A stretch of 64,000 nucleotides of DNA from BOKV01 sp049289295 (GCA_049289295.1 JBATLL010000075.1:186001-250000); one strand, 5' to 3'. Shown: positions 52,274 through 62,105, counted from the stretch's first letter. The notes: generated by a model from the letters alone, not told the origin. Translations and numbers: made by a program.

Positions 52274-53386
52274 TCACATGCTGGTGATCGGCGTAAGCGC
52301 ATAGCCTTTGTCCTGCAACAACCGGACTATGCCCTTTGTACCAGGCAGGTGCAGTGCACCCACAGCCATGAAGACATTGCCATTTTCAAGATGGTCGGCT
52401 GCGCGCTCCACCATCGTCACGTTGCGGCGTGCTATGAGAAGTTCCTGAAATTCGGCATAGCCCTTGCCGGAATAGGTGGTCGGAGCGAACGCCCTGACGA
52501 GGGGAAGCAGCATTCCGATCTTGCCTGACAGGTAAAGTTGCTTGGTGGTTTCCATCACGGAATCGGAAAGCGAGCCCAGTTTCAATGTCTCGTTGAGCGC
52601 GTTGAAGTGGAATTCGGCAGGAATGGAAGCCACCGCCCTGAACTGTTCCTCTATGGTCTCAAGACCAACCAGCATCTTGTCATTCTCGAGGGCAAAATTG
52701 CCAATGGTGGTGTCGAGCACTTCCATGCCCGATTTCTTGGCTTCAACTTCGCAGACCGGAATTGCGATCGCCGCAGCGATCATCCAGGGCTGCATGTGCC
52801 GGGCGATCTGCCACGGCATGTTTCGCTCCTCAACAGCGGCCTGAAGGGCTTCAACCGACTCGGCGGGAACCTTCTGATCCAGCGTTGTACCATCGAGAAG
52901 AAGCGTCATTTCCTTGTATTTGACGAGCGCTTCCTGCGTTTTTCGCGGGTCAAGCACTTCCGTGTTTTCGATAAGTATCCTGTCAGCACGCGCGAGTGCG
53001 GCTTCAGCTTCAGGCGCAAGTTTGCGAACCCGTGGGTCTGCCGAATGCATGGTTCCAAGCAGGAAGGATGGCCTTGCGCCCTCACGCGTGACAAGCCACA
53101 TGACCGCATCGCCATTTTCAACAGCTTTCCCCTCATCAAGGATCTGCTGATATCTGGCCGGGTCCTGCGTTTTCATCTTTTCAGCGAGGTTTTCGCCAAC
53201 GCAGGTGCTTTGCTGTGAAGACTGGGCAACATCCGTGGCGTTCGCCTTGAGCGCAGTGCCAAGCGAGAGCAGAAAGACCACGAAAAAAAGGATGTTCGCG
53301 AAGACCAGCAGCGCCATTAGCCGTTCGGCAAGGCGGTCTGCGGCGGTTGAACTGGTTGGCAAGACTTTCATCGACATCTCCGGCAT
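52274..53386 (-). CDS. TraB/GumN family protein
   Basis: A 370-residue protein with a single N-terminal membrane segment (about residues 24-46) and a TraB/GumN (DUF/Tiki-like) domain: FLLGTMHSADPRVRKLA (GxxH), a central METTKQLYLSGK region and VFMAVGALHLPGTKGIVRLLQDKGY (second GxxH). The Tiki relatives are metalloproteases; whether this protein is enzymatic is not known. Start choice among the first Met codons is uncertain. It is convergent with the small exported gene set and just before xerC on the same strand. Confidence 0.88.
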   Translation of the reverse strand: MPEMSMKVLPTSSTAADRLAERLMALLVFANILFFVVFLLSLGTALKANATDVAQSSQQSTCVGENLAEKMKTQDPARYQQILDEGKAVENGDAVMWLVTREGARPSFLLGTMHSADPRVRKLAPEAEAALARADRILIENTEVLDPRKTQEALVKYKEMTLLLDGTTLDQKVPAESVEALQAAVEERNMPWQIARHMQPWMIAAAIAIPVCEVEAKKSGMEVLDTTIGNFALENDKMLVGLETIEEQFRAVASIPAEFHFNALNETLKLGSLSDSVMETTKQLYLSGKIGMLLPLVRAFAPTTYSGKGYAEFQELLIARRNVTMVERAADHLENGNVFMAVGALHLPGTKGIVRLLQDKGYALTPITSM

Positions 53387-53451
53387 GGGTGTAAGAATGC
53401 CGGAAAATCCTGCATATCCGGTTAAGGAGAAAGTGAAGATCAGTTGCGGTT

Positions 53452-54405
53452 TCAGGCTCTTGGGTGGGCCTGGGCGTAGACGTCGAGCAGCCTTTGGGTA
53501 TCCACCGCAGTGTAGATCTGGGTCGTGGACAGCGAGGCATGACCAAGCAGTTCCTGGATGGTCCGCAAGTCACCGCCGCCTGCCAGCAGGTGGGTGGCGA
53601 ATGAATGGCGCATGGCATGCGGTGTTGCTGTTGCGCTCAGTCCCATGGCTGCGCGCAGCCTTGCCATGCTGCGTTGGACAATCGCCGCCTTGAGCGGTCC
53701 ACCCTTTTCACCACGGAAAAGCGGGCCGTTGCCCACGAGATTCCAGGGGCAGAGGCGGACATATTCCCGGATGGCGTCGGTGACCACGCTCAAAACTGGA
53801 ACGAGCCTTGTCCTGTTGCCCTTGCCTGTCACCCGTAGCGTGCCACCTGCCATTTCCGGCAAGGCGGACGCGGGAAGGGAAAGCGCTTCGCCGATCCGCA
53901 AACCGCAGCCATAGAGCAATGTCAGCACCGCCGCATCGCGTGCCGCCACCCATGGCTGGTTGGCCAACTGGCCTCCTATATCCGTCAGTTTCAATGCTTC
54001 GCTTGCCGTGACAGGTTTTGGCAGGGACTTGGGCTGGCGTGGGGACCTTGTCGCGGAAAGGCCGGCGGAACTTGCCAGCCCCTTCTTCTCAAGATGGCGA
54101 ATCATCGACCGAATACCGGCCAATGCACGAGCGAGACTGCGCGGACCCACACCGGCATTGCGGCGATCGGCAAGAAAGGAACGAAGGTTTGCCGGCCTCA
54201 GGTCAGCGACATCGCCAATTGCAGGTGGCTGCCCGATATAGCCAGTCATGAACTGAAGGAACTGGCGTGTGTCGCGTTCATAGGCTTCGACCGTCTTATC
54301 GGACAGTCGGCGACCGGACGCCAGTTCGTGCAACCAGTCCATGCGCGCAGACAGCAGATCGTCGGCACACCATTTGAGAAACATGTTTCCGTCAGCCTTC
54401 TGCAT
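53452..54405 (-). CDS. xerC: Tyrosine recombinase XerC
   Basis: A 317-residue site-specific recombinase for chromosome dimer resolution. N-terminal SAM-like domain (YERDTRQFLQFMTGY); catalytic residues in YGCGLRIGEALSL (Arg), TPHAMRHSFATHLLAGGGDLRT (His-x-x-Arg) and LLGHASLSTTQIYTAVD (His, Tyr). Position near priA is usual in rhizobia; the partner XerD is elsewhere. dif was not sought in the window. Confidence 0.93.
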   Translation of the reverse strand: MQKADGNMFLKWCADDLLSARMDWLHELASGRRLSDKTVEAYERDTRQFLQFMTGYIGQPPAIGDVADLRPANLRSFLADRRNAGVGPRSLARALAGIRSMIRHLEKKGLASSAGLSATRSPRQPKSLPKPVTASEALKLTDIGGQLANQPWVAARDAAVLTLLYGCGLRIGEALSLPASALPEMAGGTLRVTGKGNRTRLVPVLSVVTDAIREYVRLCPWNLVGNGPLFRGEKGGPLKAAIVQRSMARLRAAMGLSATATPHAMRHSFATHLLAGGGDLRTIQELLGHASLSTTQIYTAVDTQRLLDVYAQAHPRA

Positions 54406-54448
54406 GCCGGCAGTTTCACCCGGTCGTGGTTAGCAACCGGTTATCGGG

Positions 54449-55102
54449 TCAGGCGATTTTCTGTCCCGTCTTGGCCCAGTCGGCCATGAAGCCATCGAGA
54501 CCCTTGTCGGTCAAAGGATGCTTGACCAGTGCTTTCAGGGTTGCGGGAGGGATTGTCGCGACATCGGCACCGATGATTGCGGCCTGCTGCACGTGATTGA
54601 CCGACCGGATGGAGGCGGCGAGAATCTGGGTTTCAAAGCCGTAATTGTCGTAGATGGCCCGGATCTCGCGAATAAGGTCCATACCATCCAGGCCAATGTC
54701 ATCGAGCCTGCCGATGAAAGGCGAAATGTAGGTGGCGCCCGCCTTGGCAGCGAGAAGCGCCTGTCCGCTGGAAAAGCAAAGAGTGACATTTGTCTTGTGA
54801 CCCTTCGACGTCAGAGCCTTGCAGGCCTTCAGGCCTTCGAGGGTGAGCGGCAGCTTGATGCAGATGTTGGGAGCGATGGCGGCAAGTATGGCCGCTTCGC
54901 GCATCATGCCGTCATAATCGGTAGCGGTCACCTCGGCCGATACCGGACCTTCGACAATCGAGCAGATCTCGCGCGTAACTTCCAGGATGTTGCGGCCCGA
55001 CTTGGCGATCAGGGACGGATTGGTGGTCACACCATCGAGGAGGCCGATATCATTGAGTTCACGGATTTCTTCCACATTTGCCGTGTCCACGAAAAATTTC
55101 AT
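54449..55102 (-). CDS. fsa: Transaldolase/fructose-6-phosphate aldolase-like protein
   Basis: A 217-residue short-type transaldolase (TalC/FSA family): MKFFVDTANVEEIRELNDIGLL, GVTTNPSLIAKSG, the Schiff-base Lys83 in NICIKLPLT, and ATYISPFIGRLDDIGLDGMD. Start ATG 55102 gives the conserved N-terminus. Typically annotated fsa or tal; activity as transaldolase versus FSA cannot be told from sequence. Minus strand, divergent from priA. Confidence 0.92.
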   Translation of the reverse strand: MKFFVDTANVEEIRELNDIGLLDGVTTNPSLIAKSGRNILEVTREICSIVEGPVSAEVTATDYDGMMREAAILAAIAPNICIKLPLTLEGLKACKALTSKGHKTNVTLCFSSGQALLAAKAGATYISPFIGRLDDIGLDGMDLIREIRAIYDNYGFETQILAASIRSVNHVQQAAIIGADVATIPPATLKALVKHPLTDKGLDGFMADWAKTGQKIA

Positions 55103-55318
55103 GCTGCAAGTTCCTTCGAAAAACTGCCAACTGACTTGTCTGGCGGACCCATATAGCAAAATGGGCGAAAGGTCATCAGTGTCGACACGCCATGCGGCCC
55201 GATAGATTTCTTCATGGCATCGCATCGGTTCGTTGTGCATCAGTCGCAATCAGCGTCATGCGCAGGCGAAGATGAATCGCGACCGCCAACTTGAACGAAT
55301 CAGGCTAGTTTCCCTTTG

Positions 55319-57493
55319 ATGGTTCCTGAACAGAAGACAGTCTCCGTTCTCCTGCCGATTCCAACCGAGCGCAGCTATTCCTATAGTGTGCCGGAGGGGA
55401 TGGAGCTTGCCTGCGGCGACATTGTGCAGGTGCCACTTGGCCCCAGGCTTGTTGCGGGCGTTGTATGGGACGATGTGCCGGACAAGGTTGCCAGCAACCG
55501 GTTGAGGGAAATTTCAAGGAAATTTGATTGCCCGCCGCTGGATACTACCATGCGCCGCTTTGTACGGTGGGTGGGAGACTATTGCCTTGCACCCCATGGC
55601 ATGGTCCTGCGGATGGTGCTTCGCAGCCCAGCCGCGTTCGACCCATTGCCTGAAATACCGGGGTTGCGATTTACCGGCGTGGAGCCTGACCGCCAGACAA
55701 CAGCACGCGAAGCCGTGTTGAAACTGTCACGCGATGGCATGGCGTGGACGCGCTCGGGTCTGGCCCATGCTGCCGGGGTGAGTTCCGGCGTGATCGATGG
55801 ATTGCTCAAGACCGGCAGTCTGGAAATCTTTGGCCTTGCCCAGCCACCCGTCGTCCCCCTGCCCGAACCAACCTACCTGGTTCCCGAATTCGAGGGCGAG
55901 CAGGCGAGCGCAGCCGTTGCACTCGCCGAGGCGGCAGCCAGGCAGGATTTTTCCGTGACGCTGCTCGAAGGCGTGACGGGATCGGGCAAGACGGAGGTCT
56001 ATTTCGAGGCTGTTGCGGCGGCGCTGCAGGCGCACCGCCAGGTGCTGATCCTTTTACCTGAAATAGCCCTGACGACATCCTTCCTCGACCGTTTCGAGAA
56101 TCGTTTCGGGGCACGGCCGGCCGAATGGCATTCGGATATCTCGCCCAAGCGGCGCGAGCAGATATGGCGTCAGGTCGCCACGGGGGAGGTTCGCGTCGTT
56201 GCCGGAGCGCGCTCGGCACTGTTCCTGCCTTTTGGCGAACTGGGACTGATCATCGTCGACGAGGAACATGATCCCGCCTACAAGCAGGAAGACCGCGTTT
56301 TCTACAATGCCCGCGACATGGCAATTGTGCGAGCCCATCTTGCCGGTGTCCCTGTTGTCCTGTCATCTGCCACGCCTTCGATCGAAAGCCAGGTCAATGC
56401 AGCCAGCGGCAAGTACGCGCTCGTTAAGTTGACTACACGCTACAGCGACGCCGAGATGCCGGAGATTTCGGTAATCGACATGCGGCGCGAAAGTCCTGGA
56501 AGCGGAAAATTCATATCGCCCGTGCTAATGAAGGCGATTGCTTCGAGCCTCGAAAAGGGCCGCCAGTCGCTGCTGTTTCTCAATCGCCGCGGATATGCCC
56601 CGCTGACGCTTTGCAGGGTTTGCGGGCATCGCTTCGAATGCAACAACTGCTCCGCCTGGCTTGTCGAACACAGATTCCGCAAACAGTTGCAGTGCCATCA
56701 TTGCGGTCACAACGAGCCCGTGCCCGAAGCCTGTCCCAACTGTGGTACGCTCGACCATCTCGTGGCTTGCGGTCCCGGCGTTGAAAGGCTGGGCGAAGAA
56801 GTGGCCGAAGCCTTTCCGCAGGCGCGGATCATGGTTCTTTCATCCGACATGCTTGGCAGCGTTTCGAGACTGCGCATGGAACTTGAAGCCATCGAGAAGG
56901 GCGAGGCGGACATCATCATCGGCACGCAACTTGTTGCCAAGGGGCACAATTTTCCCCTGATGAGCGTGGTCGGGGTTATCGATGCTGATCTTGGGCTTGC
57001 CAATGGGGATCCGCGCGCAGCGGAGCGAACATTCCAGCTTCTGTCACAAGTCACGGGACGCGCTGGCCGGGCAGGTGGCATGAGTCACGGTTATCTGCAG
57101 AGCTATCAACCCGATCATCCGGTGATAAAGGCCATTGCGGCGTCCGATTCCGGCGCATTCTACCAAAACGAGATCGAACAGCGACGCCGGGCAGCCCTGC
57201 CGCCGTTTGGTCGGCTGGCTGGCATCATCATCTCGGCTGCGCATCGCAAGGAAGCCGAGGATCACGCGCGTCAGATACGTGTGGCAGCACCCTTGCGTGA
57301 TGGTATCCAGACACTTGGTCCAGCTGAAGCGCCGCTGGCGCTGGTGCGCGGACGGTATCGTTTCCGCATCCTTGTGCATGCGCGCAAGGGCGAGGACATG
57401 CAAGCCTATCTGCGTGCCTGGCTTGGCGCATGCCCTGTGGCACGCGGATCGGTGCGGGTTCAGGTGGATATCGATCCCCAAAGTTTCCTTTGA
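55319..57493 (+). CDS. priA: Primosomal replication protein N' (helicase PriA)
   Basis: A 724-residue 3'-5' helicase restarting stalled forks. Winged DNA-binding part, GVTGSGKTEVYFEAVAA (Walker A), VDEEHDPAYKQEDR (DEAH), LSSATPSIES, then two zinc sites from LCRVCGHRFECNNCSAWL and CHHCGHNEPVPEACPNCG (eight Cys), and the C-terminal QVTGRAGRAGG helicase motif VI. ATG 55319 is the start. It stands alone. Confidence 0.97.
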   Translation: MVPEQKTVSVLLPIPTERSYSYSVPEGMELACGDIVQVPLGPRLVAGVVWDDVPDKVASNRLREISRKFDCPPLDTTMRRFVRWVGDYCLAPHGMVLRMVLRSPAAFDPLPEIPGLRFTGVEPDRQTTAREAVLKLSRDGMAWTRSGLAHAAGVSSGVIDGLLKTGSLEIFGLAQPPVVPLPEPTYLVPEFEGEQASAAVALAEAAARQDFSVTLLEGVTGSGKTEVYFEAVAAALQAHRQVLILLPEIALTTSFLDRFENRFGARPAEWHSDISPKRREQIWRQVATGEVRVVAGARSALFLPFGELGLIIVDEEHDPAYKQEDRVFYNARDMAIVRAHLAGVPVVLSSATPSIESQVNAASGKYALVKLTTRYSDAEMPEISVIDMRRESPGSGKFISPVLMKAIASSLEKGRQSLLFLNRRGYAPLTLCRVCGHRFECNNCSAWLVEHRFRKQLQCHHCGHNEPVPEACPNCGTLDHLVACGPGVERLGEEVAEAFPQARIMVLSSDMLGSVSRLRMELEAIEKGEADIIIGTQLVAKGHNFPLMSVVGVIDADLGLANGDPRAAERTFQLLSQVTGRAGRAGGMSHGYLQSYQPDHPVIKAIAASDSGAFYQNEIEQRRRAALPPFGRLAGIIISAAHRKEAEDHARQIRVAAPLRDGIQTLGPAEAPLALVRGRYRFRILVHARKGEDMQAYLRAWLGACPVARGSVRVQVDIDPQSFL

Positions 57494-57597
57494 CGCCCAT
57501 GTCGGATGGTTAACCAGCCGTTCAGGCCTCGTTGCTAGTTTTGCGACGAAACCATCGATTCGGCAGGCGACTGTCGAACCCAAGCCTGGAGGGCTCC

Positions 57598-58815
57598 ATG
57601 AGCGAACAGACCGCACCGATTCTCGATCACATGTCGGTAAAGGAAATGCCGGCCTTTGCGCAGGTCATGCCACGTGTGGCGGCCGATTTCGGAAAGCCGT
57701 TGTCTGCGCAGTTGAAGGAACTGCTCGCCTATTGTCTGCGCGGCAACAAGCTCAGCGTGGACGAATATTACAGTATGTGCCTGTTCGACGGGAATGTGTG
57801 GAGTGCGGAGGAAAAGAAGAAGGTTGTCGGGCTGCAAAAGTCGCGGGACATCTGGGGCCATTTCCTGGAGCGCAATCCATGGACAGGTGTCATGGATGAC
57901 AAGCTGAGCTACGAGAAACTGCTGGCCGGTTTCGGCATTACGGGCACCAGCACGGTTGCCATTATCGGGGGCCGTTATCCCGAAGGCCATCCAGTCCGGC
58001 TGTCGAGCGCACAGGAAGTTTCCAGTTTCCTCAAGCGCGCGAAGTTTCCACTCTTCGGCAAGCCAACCAATTCGCTGCAGAGCCTCGGTTCGGCACGCAT
58101 CAATGGTTACGATGCCAGGAAGGATTCCATTCAGCTTGCTGGTGAAAAATGGGTCAGCGTTGCGGATTTCTGGAATGAGATCGGAACCCATTTCAATGGG
58201 GCCTATCTTTTCCAGGAATGTGTGGAACAGCATCCGGTTCTGGCGGAAATGTGCGGCAGCGGTGTTCCAACCGTGCGTGTCGTCACCCTGGACCGCGGCA
58301 ACGGCCCGGAACTGTTCAGAGTTGCGATCAAGCTGACAGGCAAGGGCAATGTGGCTGACAACTTCTGGCGCAAGGGCAACATGCTTGCGCCCATCGATTC
58401 CGAAACCGGCGTCATCGGAAAAGCGCTGACGGGAATGGGCATCGATGGACAGCGTCTCGATGTTCATCCCGATACCGGAAAGCAGATCGAGGGCGTGATG
58501 CTTCCGCATTGGGAAAAGGTGCGTGCTGCAGCAATTGGCGCAGCGACGCTTACCAAGGGCTCACTGATCATCGGCTTCGACATTGCCGTGGCGCCGGACG
58601 GCCCGGTCATCATCGAAGCAAACTATGATCCACATCTGATCATGCTTCAGGTTGCCCATCAGAAGGGTGTTCTCGATGAACACATGCTAAGCGCCATGGA
58701 CTACATGAAGAGGATCATCTCCGATGAACATGCGGGCATCAAGGCGCATGTGCTGAAGGAACGCTCCCAGAACCGGAAAGACATGCAGGAAGCCTTGACG
58801 AAGAAGGCGGCTTGA
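57598..58815 (+). CDS. ATP-grasp protein of the sugar-transfer-associated type
   Basis: A 405-residue soluble protein. Its C-terminal two-thirds show the ATP-grasp features: FPLFGKPTNSLQSLGSARING, TVRVVTLDRGNGPELFRVAIK, and the Mg/ATP region GFDIAVAPDGPVIIEANYDPH. This group is often called sugar-transfer-associated or alpha-L-glutamate-ligase-like ATP-grasp; the acceptor is unknown. ATG 57598 is chosen for MSEQTAPIL with GGAG upstream. It is followed by a 66-base gap with a stem-loop and then a membrane protein. Confidence 0.78.
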   Translation: MSEQTAPILDHMSVKEMPAFAQVMPRVAADFGKPLSAQLKELLAYCLRGNKLSVDEYYSMCLFDGNVWSAEEKKKVVGLQKSRDIWGHFLERNPWTGVMDDKLSYEKLLAGFGITGTSTVAIIGGRYPEGHPVRLSSAQEVSSFLKRAKFPLFGKPTNSLQSLGSARINGYDARKDSIQLAGEKWVSVADFWNEIGTHFNGAYLFQECVEQHPVLAEMCGSGVPTVRVVTLDRGNGPELFRVAIKLTGKGNVADNFWRKGNMLAPIDSETGVIGKALTGMGIDGQRLDVHPDTGKQIEGVMLPHWEKVRAAAIGAATLTKGSLIIGFDIAVAPDGPVIIEANYDPHLIMLQVAHQKGVLDEHMLSAMDYMKRIISDEHAGIKAHVLKERSQNRKDMQEALTKKAA

Positions 58816-58839
58816 TGCTTTGAACCCGCGAAAGTCCGC

Positions 58840-58856
58840 CGGGAGGTTTCCTCCCG
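58840..58856 (+). repeat. Intergenic stem-loop
   Basis: CGGGAGG-TTT-CCTCCCG, a perfect 7-pair stem with no T run, between the ATP-grasp gene and the membrane-protein gene. Function unknown. Confidence 0.5.
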
Positions 58857-58881
58857 CGCGCTCGCGGGATCGGGATACAAA

Positions 58882-59652
58882 ATGATCGTCATAGAAATGC
58901 CGCCTACCTTGTCGGAATGGCTGGCTATCGCACTGGCTCTTGTCACGCTTGGCCTTGGCCTGGGGTGGTTCATGTTTCCTGCCCGTCTGATGCGGCATGT
59001 CGGGCTGGCGGGCAATCAAAGCCATCCCGAAGCTTTTGGTGAAGGGCGATCAAGCCTTGCCGGCTTTGCGCTCGGACTTCCGGTTACTGCGCTGATGTTC
59101 GGTCAGCCTTCCCTTCATGGAGTACTTGCCGCCGGCTGGGTCGTTGCTTCGATCGGCAAGTTGGCACATGTGCTTGTTGATGGCGGACGCGGCAGGTCAA
59201 TCCTCATCCGCCTTGCCGTCTGCGTTGCACTTGCAGCCTTTGGCCTCTGGCAACATGGCCTGCCGGACTACCAGCCCTTCATGCCACGAACGAATGCAGA
59301 CATTATTCCAGCTGGTGTAGCCGCCATAACAGCCCTGTTCGGCCTTATCTGCCTCCTGTTTCCGTCCGCAGCACTGGGGCTGATGCGCCTGCAGGCGGTG
59401 GAACCAGGTGCAGAAGGGGAAATGCGCGGACTGCTGGCCGGCCTTTACCTCGCGTCAAGCCTTGGTGTTCTGGCAGGCGGCGGCATCTTTGTGCAGCTGG
59501 CACTGGGTGCGGCGTGGGGGTTCACGGCTTTTGGCCGCATGATCTCGATGCTGAGCGATGGCGCCAACAACCTTTTCAACTGGCTTTCGCTTCTGCTGGA
59601 GCTCACGTTGGCAATCCTGGTGGTCGCTGCCGTGTTCGGATTTGCTGGATGA
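58882..59652 (+). CDS. Membrane protein with an internal duplication (DUF4345-like)
   Basis: A 256-residue protein with about eight helices in two related halves. Half one (to about residue 125) has FMFPARLMRHVGLA, GEGRSSLAGFALGL and WVVASIGKLAHVLVDGG; half two has LLFPSAALGLMRLQAV, GEMRGLLAGLYLAS and WGFTAFGRMISMLSDGA. Each half resembles one DUF4345 unit. No function known. It directly precedes the ATP synthase promoter region. Confidence 0.75.
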   Translation: MIVIEMPPTLSEWLAIALALVTLGLGLGWFMFPARLMRHVGLAGNQSHPEAFGEGRSSLAGFALGLPVTALMFGQPSLHGVLAAGWVVASIGKLAHVLVDGGRGRSILIRLAVCVALAAFGLWQHGLPDYQPFMPRTNADIIPAGVAAITALFGLICLLFPSAALGLMRLQAVEPGAEGEMRGLLAGLYLASSLGVLAGGGIFVQLALGAAWGFTAFGRMISMLSDGANNLFNWLSLLLELTLAILVVAAVFGFAG

Positions 59653-59965
59653 GAAGCACCGTTCCTGCGAAAGGTCGATGGCATGTTGGAGCGCAGGGAG
59701 CGGGAAGTGTCGATTTGATGCGACAATCAGACCAAAATCGAACCTTTTGGCGTGTTGCGAGTCGAATGATGCTGTGCTAGGTGAAGCGCGGCTTTCGGGG
59801 TTGCCAAGCGTCCCTGAAATTGCCTGGAACAAAAAGATCAACAAGTTCAACGATCTGAAGCGAGCGAATCCAGCCTGGCCAGGTTGGGAGAATCGCCCCC
59901 AGGTCGCCTTTGTGTTGGGCGGGTCCGGCGGGATCGTTGAACGGGGGAAGTCAGACAGGACCAAC
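59653..59965 (+). other. Intergenic region upstream of atpH
   Basis: It carries the possible promoter at 59755. An in-frame extension of atpH upstream exists but has no conserved sequence. No gene or RNA is recognised. Confidence 0.4.
59755..59783 (+). promoter_or_regulatory. Possible promoter of the atpHAGD operon
   Basis: TTGCGA (59755-59760), 17-base spacer, TAGGTG (59778-59783). The -10 is weak. Confidence 0.3.
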
Positions 59966-60526
59966 GTGGAAAATTCTGCGTCTCAGACCACTGGCATTGC
60001 CAAACTGTATGCCTCGTCACTGTTCGAAGTGGCGCTGGCAGCAAAGCAGCTCGAGTCCGTGGAAAAGGATCTGGAACGGTTCGATTCCATGATGAATGCC
60101 AGCTCTGATCTCAAGAGGCTCGTGCGCTCGCCGGTATTTTCGGCTGGCGACCAGCTCAGGGCAATCGAAGCACTCATTTCCAAGGCCGGCATCACCGGCC
60201 TTGCAGCCAATCTGATCAAGGTAGTGGCGCGCAACCGGCGGCTTTTCATCATGCCGGAAATGCTTGGCGCCTTCCGAAAGCTTCTGGCGCAGCATCGCGG
60301 TGCTGAATCGGCGGAAGTCACTGTTGCCCGCCCGCTGAGTGCGGCGCAGGAAAAGGAATTGAAGGCGGCGCTGAAGAGCTCCGTCGGCAAGGATGTCGCG
60401 ATTGATGCGAGGGTCGATCCCTCGCTCCTTGGTGGCATGATCGTCAAGATCGGCTCACGCCAGATCGACACATCGCTTCGTAGAAAACTTTCCTCCCTCA
60501 AGCTTGCGCTCAAAGAGGTCGGCTAA
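59966..60526 (+). CDS. atpH: ATP synthase F1 delta subunit
   Basis: A 186-residue peripheral-stalk subunit. TGIAKLYASSLFEVALAAKQ opens it, and GGMIVKIGSRQIDTSLRRKLSSL near the end is the conserved delta C-terminus. The start is GTG 59966 with AGGA 5 bases upstream; no ATG is available at a sensible place and this gives the normal length. Its stop TAA overlaps the atpA ATG (TAATG). Confidence 0.95.
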   Translation: MENSASQTTGIAKLYASSLFEVALAAKQLESVEKDLERFDSMMNASSDLKRLVRSPVFSAGDQLRAIEALISKAGITGLAANLIKVVARNRRLFIMPEMLGAFRKLLAQHRGAESAEVTVARPLSAAQEKELKAALKSSVGKDVAIDARVDPSLLGGMIVKIGSRQIDTSLRRKLSSLKLALKEVG

Positions 60527-62055
60527 TGGATATTCGTGCAGCGGAAATTTCCGCAATTCTCAAGGACCAGATCAAGAATTTCGGCAAGGAAGCCGAAGTT
60601 TCGGAAGTTGGTCAGGTGCTTTCTGTGGGTGATGGTATCGCCCGCATCTATGGTCTGGACAATGTGCAGGCGGGCGAGCTCGTGGAATTCCCGGGCGGCA
60701 TCGCAGGCATGGCGCTCAACCTAGAATCAGACAATGTGGGCGCCGTTATCTTCGGCGATGACCGCAACATCAAGGAAGGCGATACGGTCAAGCGGACCGG
60801 CTCCATCGTTGACGTGCCGGTTGGCCCCGAACTGCTCGGCCGCGTTGTCGACGCTCTGGGCAATCCGATTGACGGCAAGGGTCCGATCAAATCAAAGGAA
60901 CGCCGCCGCGTTGACGTGAAGGCACCAGGCATCATTCCCCGGCGTTCGGTGCATGAGCCGATGTCCACCGGCCTCAAGGCGATCGACGCGCTCATCCCGG
61001 TCGGTCGTGGTCAGCGCGAGCTGATTATCGGTGACCGCCAGACCGGCAAGACCGCGATCATTCTCGACACGATCCTGAACCAGAAGCCGATCCATGATGC
61101 CGGTCCTGAAAAGGACAAGCTCTACTGCGTGTATGTCGCGGTTGGCCAGAAGCGTTCAACTGTTGCGCAGTTCGTCAAGGTTCTCGAAGAGCGCGGCGCG
61201 CTTGAATATTCGATCATCATTGCCGCAACCGCTTCCGACGCTGCGCCAATGCAGTTCCTGGCACCGTTTGCCGGCTGTGCGATGGGCGAATATTTCCGCG
61301 ACAATGGCATGCATGCGCTGATCGCCTATGACGATCTGTCCAAGCAGGCTGTGGCTTATCGCCAGATGTCGCTGCTGCTGCGCCGCCCGCCGGGCCGCGA
61401 AGCCTATCCGGGTGACGTCTTCTATCTTCACTCGCGCCTGCTGGAGCGCGCAGCAAAGATGAACGAAGACAATGGTTCTGGTTCCCTGACGGCGCTGCCG
61501 GTCATCGAGACACAGGCCAACGACGTGTCGGCCTATATTCCGACGAACGTGATCTCGATCACTGACGGCCAGATCTTCCTCGAAACCAACCTGTTCTACC
61601 AGGGTATCCGTCCGGCGGTTAACGTCGGTCTGTCGGTTTCGCGAGTTGGTTCTTCAGCCCAGATCAAGGCGATGAAGCAGGTTGCGGGTTCCATCAAGGG
61701 TGAGCTTGCGCAGTATCGCGAAATGGCTGCCTTCGCGCAGTTCGGATCGGATCTTGATGCTGCAACGCAGCGCCTGCTCAACCGCGGTGCGCGCCTTACC
61801 GAACTGCTGAAGCAGCCGCAGTTCTCCCCGCTCAAGACGGAAGAACAGGTTGCGGTGATCTTCGCCGGAGTGAACGGCTATCTGGACAAGATTACCGTTT
61901 CCCAGGTCGGGCCATTCGAACGCGGCCTGCTGGCATCCCTGCGCAGCGACCACAAGGCTCTGCTGGATGGAATTCGCAAGGAACAGGCGCTGACGGATGA
62001 GCTCAAGGGCAAGCTCGTCGCCGCCATCGACGCCTTCGCGAAGAACTTCGCCTGA
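60526..62055 (+). CDS. atpA: ATP synthase F1 alpha subunit
   Basis: A 509-residue non-catalytic nucleotide-binding subunit. Walker A GDRQTGKTAIILDT, the signature PAVNVGLSVSRVGSSAQ, and LLRRPPGREAYPGDVFYLHSRLLERAA are intact. It alternates with AtpD in the F1 head. Coupled to atpH; a stem-loop separates it from atpG. Confidence 0.98.
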   Translation: MDIRAAEISAILKDQIKNFGKEAEVSEVGQVLSVGDGIARIYGLDNVQAGELVEFPGGIAGMALNLESDNVGAVIFGDDRNIKEGDTVKRTGSIVDVPVGPELLGRVVDALGNPIDGKGPIKSKERRRVDVKAPGIIPRRSVHEPMSTGLKAIDALIPVGRGQRELIIGDRQTGKTAIILDTILNQKPIHDAGPEKDKLYCVYVAVGQKRSTVAQFVKVLEERGALEYSIIIAATASDAAPMQFLAPFAGCAMGEYFRDNGMHALIAYDDLSKQAVAYRQMSLLLRRPPGREAYPGDVFYLHSRLLERAAKMNEDNGSGSLTALPVIETQANDVSAYIPTNVISITDGQIFLETNLFYQGIRPAVNVGLSVSRVGSSAQIKAMKQVAGSIKGELAQYREMAAFAQFGSDLDAATQRLLNRGARLTELLKQPQFSPLKTEEQVAVIFAGVNGYLDKITVSQVGPFERGLLASLRSDHKALLDGIRKEQALTDELKGKLVAAIDAFAKNFA

Positions 62056-62079
62056 GCTAACGATCAACCAGGGTTGACT

Positions 62080-62105
62080 GCCAGGAAGGGCAAACTCTTC
62101 CTGGC
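62080..62105 (+). repeat. Intercistronic stem-loop between atpA and atpG
   Basis: GCCAGGAA (62080-62087) and TTCCTGGC (62098-62105) form a perfect 8-pair stem with a 10-base loop and no T run. It could shield the atpA message or tune the alpha:gamma ratio. Confidence 0.6.
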
